Below, in pieces: positions 26,224 to 34,723 of a DNA stretch of 64,000 nucleotides; positions within the stretch are counted from its first letter, which is position 1, and every line of letters begins with the position of its first letter. The position numbers and the translations under genes were made by a program. The DNA is from Agromyces agglutinans (lineage in GTDB: Bacteria > Actinomycetota > Actinomycetes > Actinomycetales > Microbacteriaceae), in the NCBI RefSeq assembly GCF_009647605.1, contig NZ_WJIF01000002.1:1-64000 (forward strand), written 5' to 3'. The notes under the pieces are model-generated. The model was not told the DNA's origin, did not search any database, and worked only from the letters and a program-made list of their open reading frames with translations.

Positions 26224-26874
26224 ATGACGCGCACCGAGCAGCCGCCGCTCCTCACACCCGACTCCGTGCTGCACCGGGCCAGTGAACGCCTCGCCGTCCG
26301 CTTCGACGGGATCTTCAGCGAAGAGACCGTCGAACGGGTGGTCTTCGAGTCGTACACCGCGCTCGCGCGCACCGCGACGGTCAACACCCACCTGCCCAGC
26401 CTCGCCACCCGCTTCGCGCAGGATCGGCTCATGGCGCTGGCGCAGTCCAAGGGCGCGATCGCGAAGCCGGTGCCCGAGGTCCTGTTCGTCTGCGTGCAGA
26501 ACGCCGGCCGATCGCAGATGGCGGCTGCGTACCTCCGGGAACTCGGCGGCGACCGCATCCATGTCCGCTCGGCAGGATCCCAGCCCGCATCCGACCTCGG
26601 CACCTCCGTCGTCCAGGTCATGACCGAAGCCGGCATCGATCTCAGCCACGAATTTCCGAAGCCGCTCACCGATGACGTGGTCCGCGCCGCGGACGTCGTG
26701 ATCACGATGGGCTGCGGCGACGCCTGCCCGGTCTACCCGGGCAAGCAGTACCTCGACTGGCACCTCGACGACCCTGACGTGCTCACCCTCGACGGGGTCC
26801 GCCGGGTCCGTGACCAGATCCGCTCCAACGTCGAACACCTGCTGCACAGCCTGGAGGCCGCACCCCATGAATGA
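26224..26874 (+). CDS. arsC: arsenate reductase with N-terminal helical domain
   Basis: 216 residues. The first 80 form a helical domain ('[17 protein letters not shown]', '[15 protein letters not shown]') homologous to the middle part of the two ArsR-ArsC fusions. Residues 84-216 are ArsC with Cys90-x5-Arg96 and Cys164 and Cys168 in 'MGCGDACP'. A similarly extended, dimeric ArsC is known in Corynebacterium. It lies 24 bases after arsC and overlaps the thioredoxin reductase gene by 8 bases, so reductase and electron supply are coupled. It differs from the fusions only by lacking the DNA-binding part. Confidence 0.9.
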   Translation: MTRTEQPPLLTPDSVLHRASERLAVRFDGIFSEETVERVVFESYTALARTATVNTHLPSLATRFAQDRLMALAQSKGAIAKPVPEVLFVCVQNAGRSQMAAAYLRELGGDRIHVRSAGSQPASDLGTSVVQVMTEAGIDLSHEFPKPLTDDVVRAADVVITMGCGDACPVYPGKQYLDWHLDDPDVLTLDGVRRVRDQIRSNVEHLLHSLEAAPHE

Positions 26875-27853
26875 GAACCCCATCGAGAACGTCGTCGTCA
26901 TCGGCTCAGGCCCCTCCGGCTACACCGCAGCCGTGTACCTCGCCCGCGCAGGCCTGGAGCCGGTCGTGCTCGCGAGCTCCGTGGAAGCCGGCGGCGCCCT
27001 GGTCACCACGACCGAGGTCGAGAACTACCCGGGCTTCTCCACCGGCATCATGGGCCCCCAACTCATGGACCAGATGCGGATGCAGGCCGAACGCTTCGGC
27101 GCCCGCATCGTCTACGACGACGCGACCGAGGTCGAGCTGACCGGACCGGTCAAGACCATCCGCACCATCAACGGCGTCGAATACCGGGCCCACGCCGTCG
27201 TGCTCGCGATGGGCTCGGCGTACCGCAAGCTCGGCATCGAGGGCGAGGAACGGCTGACCGGTCGTGGTGTCTCCTGGTGCGCCACCTGCGACGGATTCTT
27301 CTTCAAGGGCAAGGACGTCGCCGTCGTCGGCGGCGGCGACTCGGCCCTCGAAGAGGCCATGTTCCTCACTCGGTTCGCCGACTCCGTCACCCTCGTGCAT
27401 CGCCGCGACTCACTGCGCGGGTCCCGCATCATGCAGGAACGCGCCCTCGCCAACCCGAAGATCCGCCCCTACTGGAACGCGGAAGTCATCGCCGTCGAAG
27501 GCGAGGACGGCCTCGAGCGCCTCCGACTCCGCGACACCACCACCGGCGCCGACGCGGCACTCGACGCGACCGGGCTCTTCATCGCGATCGGCCACGACCC
27601 GCGCAGCGAGCTCGTCGCCGGCCAGATCGACCTCGACGACGACGGCTACGTAAGAGTCGCGCACCCGTCGACGCAGACGAACCTCGACGGCGTGTTCGCC
27701 TGCGGCGACCTCGTCGACAAGCGCTACCGACAAGCGATCACCGCAGCAGGAACCGGCTGCGCCGCCGCGCTCGACGCCGAGCACTACCTCGCGGCGCACG
27801 GACTCGCCTCCCCGGTCGAAGAACAAGCAGCCGTCATCCTCGAAACGTCATGA
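26867..27853 (+). CDS. arsT: thioredoxin reductase (ArsT)
   Basis: A 328-residue low-molecular-weight thioredoxin reductase with FAD loop '[11 protein letters not shown]', redox pair Cys138-Ala-Thr-Cys141 ('[10 protein letters not shown]'), NADPH loop '[12 protein letters not shown]' and the C-terminal FAD motif 'GVFACGDL'. It overlaps the extended arsC by 8 bases and closes the operon. As in other actinobacterial ars clusters (arsT), it should regenerate the thioredoxin that reduces ArsC. No thioredoxin gene is in the island, so a housekeeping thioredoxin is presumably used. Confidence 0.92.
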   Translation: MNENPIENVVVIGSGPSGYTAAVYLARAGLEPVVLASSVEAGGALVTTTEVENYPGFSTGIMGPQLMDQMRMQAERFGARIVYDDATEVELTGPVKTIRTINGVEYRAHAVVLAMGSAYRKLGIEGEERLTGRGVSWCATCDGFFFKGKDVAVVGGGDSALEEAMFLTRFADSVTLVHRRDSLRGSRIMQERALANPKIRPYWNAEVIAVEGEDGLERLRLRDTTTGADAALDATGLFIAIGHDPRSELVAGQIDLDDDGYVRVAHPSTQTNLDGVFACGDLVDKRYRQAITAAGTGCAAALDAEHYLAAHGLASPVEEQAAVILETS

Positions 27854-27907
27854 ACGATGCACCGATTCATGCTCGCCGAATCTGACTCGCCCCTGTCAGA
27901 CGACCGA

Positions 27908-27934
27908 AAGGACGCTCGTCTAGAATCGGGAGCA
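27908..27934 (+). promoter_or_regulatory. promoter of second arsR with degenerate operator
   Basis: TAGAAT at 27921-27926 is a -10 ending seven bases before the ATG at 27934. A loose copy of the island motif (AAGGA-N5-GTCTAG, 27908-27923) overlaps it. AGACGA and TCGTCT flank the region as a longer inverted repeat. Evidence is modest. Confidence 0.35.
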
Positions 27935-28260
27935 TGGCTGCCGATCCGCTCCGGCTCCCCGCTGGGCGGGAAGAGCCGGCCGCGCTGGACCGGGAAGCTG
28001 CCGAATCCCTCGCGCGGACGCTTCGAGCGATCGCGGACCCGACGCGGCTGCAACTGCTCAGCCTCATTCGTCGGAGCGTCAACGCGGAATCGACCGTCGG
28101 CGAGCTTGCCGACCATCTCCGACTCACCCAGCCGACCGTCAGCCACCACCTGCGGATCATGGTCGACGACGGTCTGCTCGTCCGAGAGCAGCGAGGCCGC
28201 CACGCCTGGTTCTCCGTGGCATCCGACCGCGCGTCGGAGATCGACGACCTGCTCCGGTGA
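27934..28260 (+). CDS. ArsR family regulator without cysteines
   Basis: A 108-residue winged-helix ArsR/SmtB protein with recognition helix 'LTQPTVSHHLRIM'. It has no cysteine at all, so it cannot bind arsenite by thiols as the first ArsR can. It is directly followed, three bases after its stop, by the second ArsR-ArsC fusion gene, with which it may form heterodimers or share operators. It could respond to a different signal or act as a constitutive DNA-binding partner. Confidence 0.85.
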   Translation: MAADPLRLPAGREEPAALDREAAESLARTLRAIADPTRLQLLSLIRRSVNAESTVGELADHLRLTQPTVSHHLRIMVDDGLLVREQRGRHAWFSVASDRASEIDDLLR

Positions 28261-28263
28261 ACG

Positions 28264-29256
28264 ATGAGCGGGCCCGGCGCAACTGCGCCGTTGGATCCCG
28301 TATCAGCGCAGAGCCGCGCCGAGCAGATCGGAGTGCTCGCCGATCCGATTCGACTCAGGCTGATGAGCGTACTCGCGACTGATCCAGACCGGGCGTGGAG
28401 CCCGGCCGAATTGGGCGAGCAGCTCGAGATCGACGCACCGAGCGTGATCGAGCACCTGGAGCGCCTTGAGGCAGTGGGCCTACTCGTGCCGAGACCTGGC
28501 CCGAGGTCACCCCAGTTGATCCCGTCCGCCGAGGCGTGGGTTCGCTTCGGCCGCCTCCTCGCCGGGAAGCCGATCTACGCGCCCGTGGAGCCGGCCGATG
28601 AGCGGGCCAGCGGTGCGGTCGCGCTGCCCTCGCAGATCCAGCGCATTGCGGATCGGCTCGCGTACCGGTTCAGCGCGCATTTCTCACGGGAGACCGTCGA
28701 ACGGTACGTCGCCGAGAGCTATCAGCTGCTCCTTCGGCGGGCGAAGACCACGCGTCATCTCCCCTCTTTGACGAGCCGGTTCGCCAGTGACCGCCTGGGC
28801 GCACTTGCGGCTGCACAGGGCTTCGATCTCACCGGCGTGCCCGAGGTCCTGTTCGTGTGCGTGCAGAACTCCGGCCGTTCCCAGATGGCGGCCGGCCTGC
28901 TCCGTAGTCTCGCCGGACCGCACGTGCACGTGCGGACGGCGGGGTCGCAACCGGCCGACACGATCGACCCGCTCGTCGTGCAGGCCCTGGACGAGATCGG
29001 TGTGCCGACCGTTGCCGAGTTCCCCAAGCCGTTGACGGACGAGGTCGTGCAGGCCGCCGATGTGGTGGTCACCATGGGCTGCGGAGACGCCTGCCCGGTA
29101 TATCCGGGGCGACGCTACATGGACTGGAAGATCCGCGATCCGCTCGGTCATCCGCTCGAAGAGGTCCGCCGGATCCGCGATGAGATCAGATCGCACGTGG
29201 ATGAGCTCATGGCGAGCCTGGGCCTGCCTGCAGATCAGACCTCGGCGATCCGGTAG
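28264..29256 (+). CDS. second ArsR-ArsC fusion protein
   Basis: 330 residues in the same three-part order as the gene at 24096. A winged helix covers residues 15-100 ('IGVLADPIRLRLMSVL', 'IDAPSVIEHLERLEAVGLL'), a helical domain 125-185 ('FSRETVERYVAESYQLL') and ArsC 192-325, with Cys199-x5-Arg205 ('CVQNSGR') and Cys273 and Cys277. The recognition helix differs strongly from the first fusion, so it probably binds another site or has lost binding. There is again no cysteine in the HTH part. Its 3' end overlaps the convergent phosphate-operon regulator gene by 22 bases. Confidence 0.88.
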   Translation: MSGPGATAPLDPVSAQSRAEQIGVLADPIRLRLMSVLATDPDRAWSPAELGEQLEIDAPSVIEHLERLEAVGLLVPRPGPRSPQLIPSAEAWVRFGRLLAGKPIYAPVEPADERASGAVALPSQIQRIADRLAYRFSAHFSRETVERYVAESYQLLLRRAKTTRHLPSLTSRFASDRLGALAAAQGFDLTGVPEVLFVCVQNSGRSQMAAGLLRSLAGPHVHVRTAGSQPADTIDPLVVQALDEIGVPTVAEFPKPLTDEVVQAADVVVTMGCGDACPVYPGRRYMDWKIRDPLGHPLEEVRRIRDEIRSHVDELMASLGLPADQTSAIR

Positions 29257-30011
29257 CCGATACCGCGGAGCGTCTCGAGGATGCGCCCGGAGCCGACCGC
29301 GGTGGCTTCGAGCTTCTTGCGCACCCGGGTCACCAGGGCGCGGGTGGCCGGGACACTGCCGTCATCGTAGGTGGAGAGGGCCCGAGTGAGTTCTTCAACG
29401 CTGACGACCCGAGGCGTGGCGAGCATCAGGCATTGCACGAGCAGGAACTCACGTGGGGTCAGCGGTACCGTGCGCCCATCGATCGTGACCCTGAACGCCT
29501 GGGGTTCGAGCAACAGTGTTCCGATCGTGAGCGGCCGGGAATGCGAGTCGATGCGCACCCCGCATGATCGCACCGCCGAGATGAGCTGATCCGGACGGCA
29601 CGGCAGCGCGAGGATCGACCGGGCGCCCCTCGCGATCGCCTGGTACGCGAGGTCGGCTGCACCGTCGTGGTTGGCCACGCCGACGATGACCGGTACCTCG
29701 CTCCACGCCGCCATCGCTTCGATGAAGCTCATGAAGTCCACGTTCACCATATCGGTGGGCGCGACGATCGCGGCAGGCTCCTCCTCCCGCACCGCCAGCA
29801 GCGCACCGATGGCATCGCTGTACCCGTGGATCTCCAAGCCGTGGGTCTCGACCGACTCGGCGGGATACCCGGGCGCCGATCTCGACTCGATGAACAACAC
29901 TCGTGCCGGCCACTTCGGGGCGCCGACCGCGATTCGGGATGCGCCCTGATGCGCGTAGGCGAGCTCGCTCGGGACCGCCGCGACGCCCGACCGGACGCCC
30001 ACCGTGCTCAT
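29235..30011 (-). CDS. winged-helix response-regulator-like protein with degenerate receiver, last gene of pst operon
   Basis: 258 residues. The C-terminal 100 are an OmpR/PhoB winged helix ('[31 protein letters not shown]', 'TRVRKKLEA', 'LRGIGYRI'). The N-terminal ~120 have a receiver-like fold ('VLFIESR', '[11 protein letters not shown]', '[17 protein letters not shown]'). The phosphoacceptor position reads Pro-Thr-Asp and the usual KP switch lysine is Leu, so phosphorylation is doubtful. The ATG overlaps the pstB stop (ATGA). It may be an atypical PhoP-like regulator of the operon or act like PhoU, which is absent here; this is inference. Confidence 0.82.
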   Translation of the reverse strand: MSTVGVRSGVAAVPSELAYAHQGASRIAVGAPKWPARVLFIESRSAPGYPAESVETHGLEIHGYSDAIGALLAVREEEPAAIVAPTDMVNVDFMSFIEAMAAWSEVPVIVGVANHDGAADLAYQAIARGARSILALPCRPDQLISAVRSCGVRIDSHSRPLTIGTLLLEPQAFRVTIDGRTVPLTPREFLLVQCLMLATPRVVSVEELTRALSTYDDGSVPATRALVTRVRKKLEATAVGSGRILETLRGIGYRIAEV

Positions 30012-30862
30012 CCGAAACGCCCGGAGATGTAGTCCTCGGTTCGCTGATCCGTCGGGTCCTCGAAGATCTGCGTCGTCGTGCCGTACTCGACGAGCACCCC
30101 GGTCCGCGCACCGCTGCCTTCCGAGACCTGCGCCGTGAAGAAGGCCGTGCGATCGGCGACTCGAGCCGCCTGCTGCATGTTGTGCGTGACGATCACGATC
30201 GTGTACTGCTTCCGCAGTTCCTGCATCAGATCCTCGATGCGCATCGTCGCGATCGGGTCGAGCGATGCGCACGGCTCGTCCATCAGGATGACGTCCGGTC
30301 GCACGGAGATCGCGCGCGCGATGCACAGTCGTTGCTGCTGACCGCCCGACAATCCGATCGCCGACTGCTTGAGCTTGTCCTTCACCTCGTCCCAGAGCGC
30401 GGCACGCGTGAGCGATTCCTCCACCAAGTCGTCCATCGATTCGACCTTCATGCCGGTGACCCGTGGGCCGTAGGCGATGTTGTCGTAGATCGACTTCGGG
30501 AACGGATTCGGCTTCTGGAACACCATCCCGATCCGCCGACGCACCTCGATTGGGTCGACACCCTTTCCGTAGATGTTCTCGCCGTGGAAGAGGATCTCGC
30601 CCTCCACGCGGGCGCCCTCGATGAGATCGTTCATGCGGTTGAGCGAGCGCAGCAACGTCGACTTACCGCAACCGGACGGACCGATGAGGGCGGTGATCTC
30701 ATTGAGCCCGAATGCGAGGTTCACGTCGGTCACGGCGCGGAAGTCGCCGTAGTACACGTCGACGTTCTCGACCCGCATGATCGGGCGGGCGACGTGGTCG
30801 GCGACGCTTCCGTTGCGTGCGGCCTGCAGGTGCATAGGGGCGTCGTCATGGGCCGTTGCCAT
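30008..30862 (-). CDS. pstB: phosphate ABC transporter ATP-binding protein PstB
   Basis: A 284-residue ABC ATPase with Walker A 'GPSGCGKST', signature 'LSGGQQQR', Walker B '[13 protein letters not shown]' and a switch His in '[14 protein letters not shown]'. The '[16 protein letters not shown]' segment is diagnostic for PstB. It carries about 28 extra residues at the N-terminus before '[12 protein letters not shown]'; an internal ATG there is an alternative start. It energises high-affinity phosphate uptake and sits between pstA and the regulator gene. Confidence 0.95.
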   Translation of the reverse strand: MATAHDDAPMHLQAARNGSVADHVARPIMRVENVDVYYGDFRAVTDVNLAFGLNEITALIGPSGCGKSTLLRSLNRMNDLIEGARVEGEILFHGENIYGKGVDPIEVRRRIGMVFQKPNPFPKSIYDNIAYGPRVTGMKVESMDDLVEESLTRAALWDEVKDKLKQSAIGLSGGQQQRLCIARAISVRPDVILMDEPCASLDPIATMRIEDLMQELRKQYTIVIVTHNMQQAARVADRTAFFTAQVSEGSGARTGVLVEYGTTTQIFEDPTDQRTEDYISGRFG

Positions 30863-30864
30863 GG

Positions 30865-31776
30865 TTACCACCGTTTCTGGTATCGGTTGCGGATGAAGAT
30901 GGCGAGCCCGTTCATGACCAGCAGCAAGCCGAGGAGGAGGAGGCTCGCCGCGGCGGCGAGCTCGTGGAAGCCTTCCTGCGGACGGCCGGTCCAGTTGAAG
31001 ATCTGGATCGGGAGCGTCGTGAAGCCGCTGAGCAGCCCGTTGGGATCGAAGCTGACGAATACGAGTGCGCCCAGCAGGAGAAGGGGTGCTGCCTCTCCGA
31101 GCGCCCGGGAGAGCGCGAGGATGGACCCGGTCGCGATGCCCGGCACAGATGCCGGGAGCACCTGTCGCCACGTCGTCTGCCATTTGGTTGCACCGAGCGC
31201 GAGGGAACCGTCGCGGATCTCCGCCGGCACGGCCCGGATCGCTTCGCGGGTCGCGATGATGATCACCGGAAGGATGAGCAGGCTCAGGGCGAGGGCACCC
31301 CCGATGACGATGTTCTTGTCTCGCACGCCGACGAGCGTGAGGAAGGCCAGTGCCAGGAGTCCGTACACGATGGATGGCACTGCGGCGAGGTTCTGCACGT
31401 TCAACTCGATCACGCGGTTGAACCAATGCTTCCTGTCGGCGAACTCCTCGAGGTGCACCGCTGCGGCGACCCCCAGCGGGATGGTCAGCACCGCGGTCGT
31501 GCCGATGACCCACATCGATCCGAGGATCGCCGGGCGCGCGCCGGCTCGGTCGGGTGACGACGACGGGTACTCGGTGAACAGCGGAAGGCCGAAGCGACTC
31601 CCGCCCTCGAGCACGATGTTCACGATCAGGGTGATCAGGAAGATCACCGCCACAGCCAAGCTCAGCCAGAGCAGGATCAGGAAGACGAGCGGTGCTGCGC
31701 GGCGCTCGCCCGGAGCGCGACCGGTCTTGAGCGGCATCGTCGGCGCCCCGGCGAGGGAGTCCTGGAGGGATCTCAT
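30865..31776 (-). CDS. pstA: phosphate ABC transporter permease PstA
   Basis: A 303-residue permease with six membrane helices and the EAA loop '[23 protein letters not shown]', followed by '[16 protein letters not shown]' as in PstA. The ATG at 31776 follows the pstC stop by two bases (TGA-TC-ATG); a TTG two codons upstream is also open. It forms the phosphate channel with PstC. Confidence 0.94.
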   Translation of the reverse strand: MRSLQDSLAGAPTMPLKTGRAPGERRAAPLVFLILLWLSLAVAVIFLITLIVNIVLEGGSRFGLPLFTEYPSSSPDRAGARPAILGSMWVIGTTAVLTIPLGVAAAVHLEEFADRKHWFNRVIELNVQNLAAVPSIVYGLLALAFLTLVGVRDKNIVIGGALALSLLILPVIIIATREAIRAVPAEIRDGSLALGATKWQTTWRQVLPASVPGIATGSILALSRALGEAAPLLLLGALVFVSFDPNGLLSGFTTLPIQIFNWTGRPQEGFHELAAAASLLLLGLLLVMNGLAIFIRNRYQKRW

Positions 31777-31778
31777 GA

Positions 31779-32765
31779 TCAATAGGCCTGTCGGAATCGG
31801 CGGACGAGTCGGATGCTGATGAAGTTGACGATCAGGGTGATCGCGAACAACAGGAGGCCGACGGCGTAGAGGGTGTCGTATTCGAGCGAACCGACTCGGG
31901 AGTCACCGAGCGCCGCGTTGGCGATGAACCCGGTCATCGTCTGCCCCTGCTCGAGGGGTCCGGACACGATGCGCGCCTGGTTGCCCGCAGCGATCGCGAC
32001 GATCATCGTCTCGCCGACCGCGCGCGAGATCCCCAGGACGATGGCCGCCATGATGCCTGAGAGGGCAGCAGGGAACACGACCCGGAGGCTGGTCTGCATG
32101 CGGTTCGCCCCGAGGGCGAACGATCCTTGCCGCAGGGCCATCGGCACGGCGGACATCGCGTCCTCTGAGATCGAGGCGACGGTCGGGATGATCATGATGC
32201 CCATCACGAGTCCGGCAGCGAGGACGCTGAATGCCCCGGTGTCGAGGCGCAGCCACTCGCGGAACACGGTCGCCTGGATGAACTGGAGCGCGAAGAGCCC
32301 GTAGACGACCGTCGGTACGCCGGCGAGGAGCTCGAGAATGGGCTTCAGCACCTTGCGCAGACCCGGGCGCGCGTACTCGGAGAGCAGGATGGCGGCGCCG
32401 AGCCCGAGTGGCACCGCGACGACGAGCGCGATCGCCGTGGTCCACAGCGTTGCCGTGACCAGTGGGATCACGCCGAAGGAGGCATCCGCGAATCTGGGCG
32501 CCCACCGGTCGCCGAACAGGAAATCGAAGACGGGTACCTCGCGGAAGAAGCCGATGGCCGGAACCAGCAGGGCGATCACGATGCCGATCGTCGTCAGCAT
32601 CGCGACCGCCGCGGCGAGCCTGAGGGCGAGCTTGATGACGGCTTCGCCGGGACGGGCGCGCCCGGCGAACATGGACCGAGGCGGGTGGCCCGACGGAGTC
32701 GTCGAGCCACCCGTGCTGGCGGTCCTGGGCACCTCGGTAACCGAGGCTGTGGTGTTGGCCAGCAT
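31779..32765 (-). CDS. pstC: phosphate ABC transporter permease PstC
   Basis: A 328-residue permease with a Ser/Thr-rich cytoplasmic N-terminus (about 55 residues), six membrane helices, the EAA loop '[23 protein letters not shown]' and '[16 protein letters not shown]', typical for PstC. The ATG is eight bases after pstS. It is co-transcribed with pstS, pstA and pstB. Confidence 0.94.
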   Translation of the reverse strand: MLANTTASVTEVPRTASTGGSTTPSGHPPRSMFAGRARPGEAVIKLALRLAAAVAMLTTIGIVIALLVPAIGFFREVPVFDFLFGDRWAPRFADASFGVIPLVTATLWTTAIALVVAVPLGLGAAILLSEYARPGLRKVLKPILELLAGVPTVVYGLFALQFIQATVFREWLRLDTGAFSVLAAGLVMGIMIIPTVASISEDAMSAVPMALRQGSFALGANRMQTSLRVVFPAALSGIMAAIVLGISRAVGETMIVAIAAGNQARIVSGPLEQGQTMTGFIANAALGDSRVGSLEYDTLYAVGLLLFAITLIVNFISIRLVRRFRQAY

Positions 32766-32773
32766 CGAGGTCC

Positions 32774-33742
32774 TCAGCCGAGCGTGGCGAGTTCGTCCTG
32801 TGCCGTGGCCTTCTGCTCCTCCGTCAGGCCGATGAAGAGCGCCGCCTCGGCGACCTCGGCCTCGGACTCGACGTAGAAGTCCACGAAGGCCTTGACCTGC
32901 GGCTTCTCGGCATACGACGCGTTGTTCACGTAGATGAAGAGCGGGCGTCCGAGCGGTGTATACGTGCCGTCCTGCACGGTCTCCGCGGACGGGGCGACGC
33001 AACCAGCACCGCCGTCGACCTCGACCGCCTTCATCGCGTCGGGGTTCTCCTCGACGTACGACAGACCGAGGAACCCGATCGCACCTTCGTCGCCCGAGAC
33101 GCCCTGCACGGTGATGTTGTCATCCTCGGAGGGGCTGTAGTCGGTGCGGATCGCGCCCTCTTCGCCGTTGATCGCATCGGTGAAGTAGTCGAACGTACCG
33201 GAATCGGTTCCCGCACCGAACAGCGCGAGCGGAAGGTCGGGGAAGGAGGAGTCGACCTGGTTCCAACTCGTCACGGTGCCCTCGGCGTCGGGGCCCCAGA
33301 TCGTGTTGAGCTGCTCGACGGTCAGGCACTGGGCGAAGTCGTTCTCGGGGTTCACGACGACCGAGAGCCCGTCATTGGCGATGACGATCTCGGTGTACTC
33401 GATCCCGGCGTCTTCGCAGAGTGCGATCTCCTCGTCCTTGATCGGGCGGGACGCGTTGGAGATGTCCGTCTCGTCGGCGCAGAACTTCGCGAAGCCGCCT
33501 CCGGTGCCGGAAGTGGCGACGGTGACATTGACGTCGGGCGCCTCGTCGCGGAAGAAGTCTGCGGCCGCTTCGGTGAGCGGGGCGACGGTCGACGAACCGT
33601 CGGCGACGACGGAGCCGCTGATGCCGCCACCCTCGGTGGAGCCTTCGCCGGCAGCCGGCTGGCCGCCGCACGCGGTGAGCAGGAGGGCGCCGACCGCGAC
33701 GGTCGCGCTCAACCCCGCGAGTTTCAGAGAACGGTAAGACAC
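32774..33742 (-). CDS. pstS: phosphate-binding lipoprotein PstS
   Basis: A 322-residue lipoprotein with lipobox 'LLTAC' (Cys25), a Gly/Ser-rich spacer and a PstS fold with phosphate-binding segments 'VADGSSTVAPLT', 'TSGTGGGFAKF' and 'FGAGTDSGTFDYF'. It captures phosphate outside the membrane for PstCAB. Given the arsenic island next door, its selectivity against arsenate would matter. The GTG start follows a 'GAAGGA' ribosome-binding site. The promoter region carries a PHO box. Confidence 0.95.
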   Translation of the reverse strand: MSYRSLKLAGLSATVAVGALLLTACGGQPAAGEGSTEGGGISGSVVADGSSTVAPLTEAAADFFRDEAPDVNVTVATSGTGGGFAKFCADETDISNASRPIKDEEIALCEDAGIEYTEIVIANDGLSVVVNPENDFAQCLTVEQLNTIWGPDAEGTVTSWNQVDSSFPDLPLALFGAGTDSGTFDYFTDAINGEEGAIRTDYSPSEDDNITVQGVSGDEGAIGFLGLSYVEENPDAMKAVEVDGGAGCVAPSAETVQDGTYTPLGRPLFIYVNNASYAEKPQVKAFVDFYVESEAEVAEAALFIGLTEEQKATAQDELATLG

Positions 33743-33810
33743 GGTGATCCTTCCGGGAGAGGATTTCGCCTCGTGGATGAAATGTGATGGCCGGTATCCG
33801 GCTCAACACA

Positions 33811-33826
33811 TAGAAGATCGTCTAAA
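33811..33826. promoter_or_regulatory. ATAGA-N5-GTCTA inverted repeat in pstS promoter
   Basis: ATAGAAGATCGTCTAA has the same spacing and ten fixed bases as the two sites in the arsenic island, with TAGA/TCTA as its symmetric core. It adjoins and overlaps the PHO box by five bases and lies where the -10 of pstS is expected. A role as an arsenic-responsive operator is inference. Confidence 0.5.
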
Positions 33827-33843
33827 TGAACGCAGGGTGAACG
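33822..33843 (-). promoter_or_regulatory. PHO box (PhoP-type direct repeats) upstream of pstS
   Basis: On the minus strand GTTCACCCTGC is followed directly by GTTCATTTAGA. These are two 11-base direct repeats matching the actinobacterial PhoP consensus (GTTCACC/GTTCATT with 11-base period). They lie about 80-100 bases upstream of the pstS start codon. This indicates phosphate-starvation activation by a PhoP encoded elsewhere. Confidence 0.75.
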
Positions 33844-33999
33844 ACGGCTTACCGCGAGCCATCCGGATCCGGGCCGTTCACCGCGCGGGGCTTCAGTGCA
33901 CGTCGCAAGCCCGGCGGAGGACTCGCACCGCCACGCCCCGACGTCGGCGGGGTGTGCGACGCTGGGCGGAGCATCCATCATCGTGGAAGGGAGCCGACC

Positions 34000-34707
34000 G
34001 TGTGCGGAAGGTTCGTCGTCTCGCAGAAGGTCACCGACCTGACCGATGTCTTCGACGCCGAAGACGACTTCCCCGACTGGCAGCCGAGCTTCAGCCTCGC
34101 GCCGACCGACGTCGTGCCGATCATCCGCGAGCGCGCCAAGTCCGACACGGGCGAGTTCGTGCGGCGCGTCGAGCCCGCGGTGTGGAACTTCCGGCCCTCG
34201 TTCATGAAGGAGTCGAAGCGCCCCCAGTTCAACAGCCGCATCGAGACCGTCGCGACGAACGGGCTGTGGAAGGGCGCGTTCGCGTCGGGCCGGTGCATCG
34301 TGCCGATGCGCGGCTACTACGAGTGGACCGGGGAGCCCGGGCACAAGCAGGCGCACTTCCTACACGGCCCCGACGACCTGCTCGCCGCCGCCGGCATCTC
34401 GACCGCGCGCAAGCTCGACAACGGCTCATGGGAGGTGTCGACCTCGATCATCACGCGCGAGGCCCGCGACGCGTCGGGCGAGGTCCACGATCGGATGCCC
34501 GTCTACCTGCCGCTCGGCGAGATCGAGCGGTACCTCGATCCGGCGAAGCTCGACCCGGGCGGCGCCCAGGCGATGGTCGACTTCCTGATCGAGGCATCCG
34601 ACCGGGTCGCGCCGACCATCAACGAGTACGAGGTCGACCCGCGGGTCAACAACCACCGTCGCATCGATCCCGGCGACCCGACCCTGATCGAGCCGCTCGA
34701 CGAGTGA
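34000..34707 (+). CDS. SRAP domain protein (HMCES/YedK type)
   Basis: A 235-residue SOS-response-associated peptidase-like protein. The catalytic Cys2 follows the initiator directly ('MCGRFVVSQ' once GTG is read as Met), Asn in 'FNSRIET', Glu in 'RGYYEWTG' and His in 'DRMPVYLP' context near residue 165. The family forms a covalent bond with abasic sites in single-stranded DNA and protects them. The GTG at 34000 is required for Cys2 and has 'GGAAGGGA' upstream, which decides the start. It stands alone between pstS and a convergent membrane-protein gene. Confidence 0.92.
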   Translation: MCGRFVVSQKVTDLTDVFDAEDDFPDWQPSFSLAPTDVVPIIRERAKSDTGEFVRRVEPAVWNFRPSFMKESKRPQFNSRIETVATNGLWKGAFASGRCIVPMRGYYEWTGEPGHKQAHFLHGPDDLLAAAGISTARKLDNGSWEVSTSIITREARDASGEVHDRMPVYLPLGEIERYLDPAKLDPGGAQAMVDFLIEASDRVAPTINEYEVDPRVNNHRRIDPGDPTLIEPLDE

Positions 34708-34723
34708 CCGCGCCGGCGCCCGG

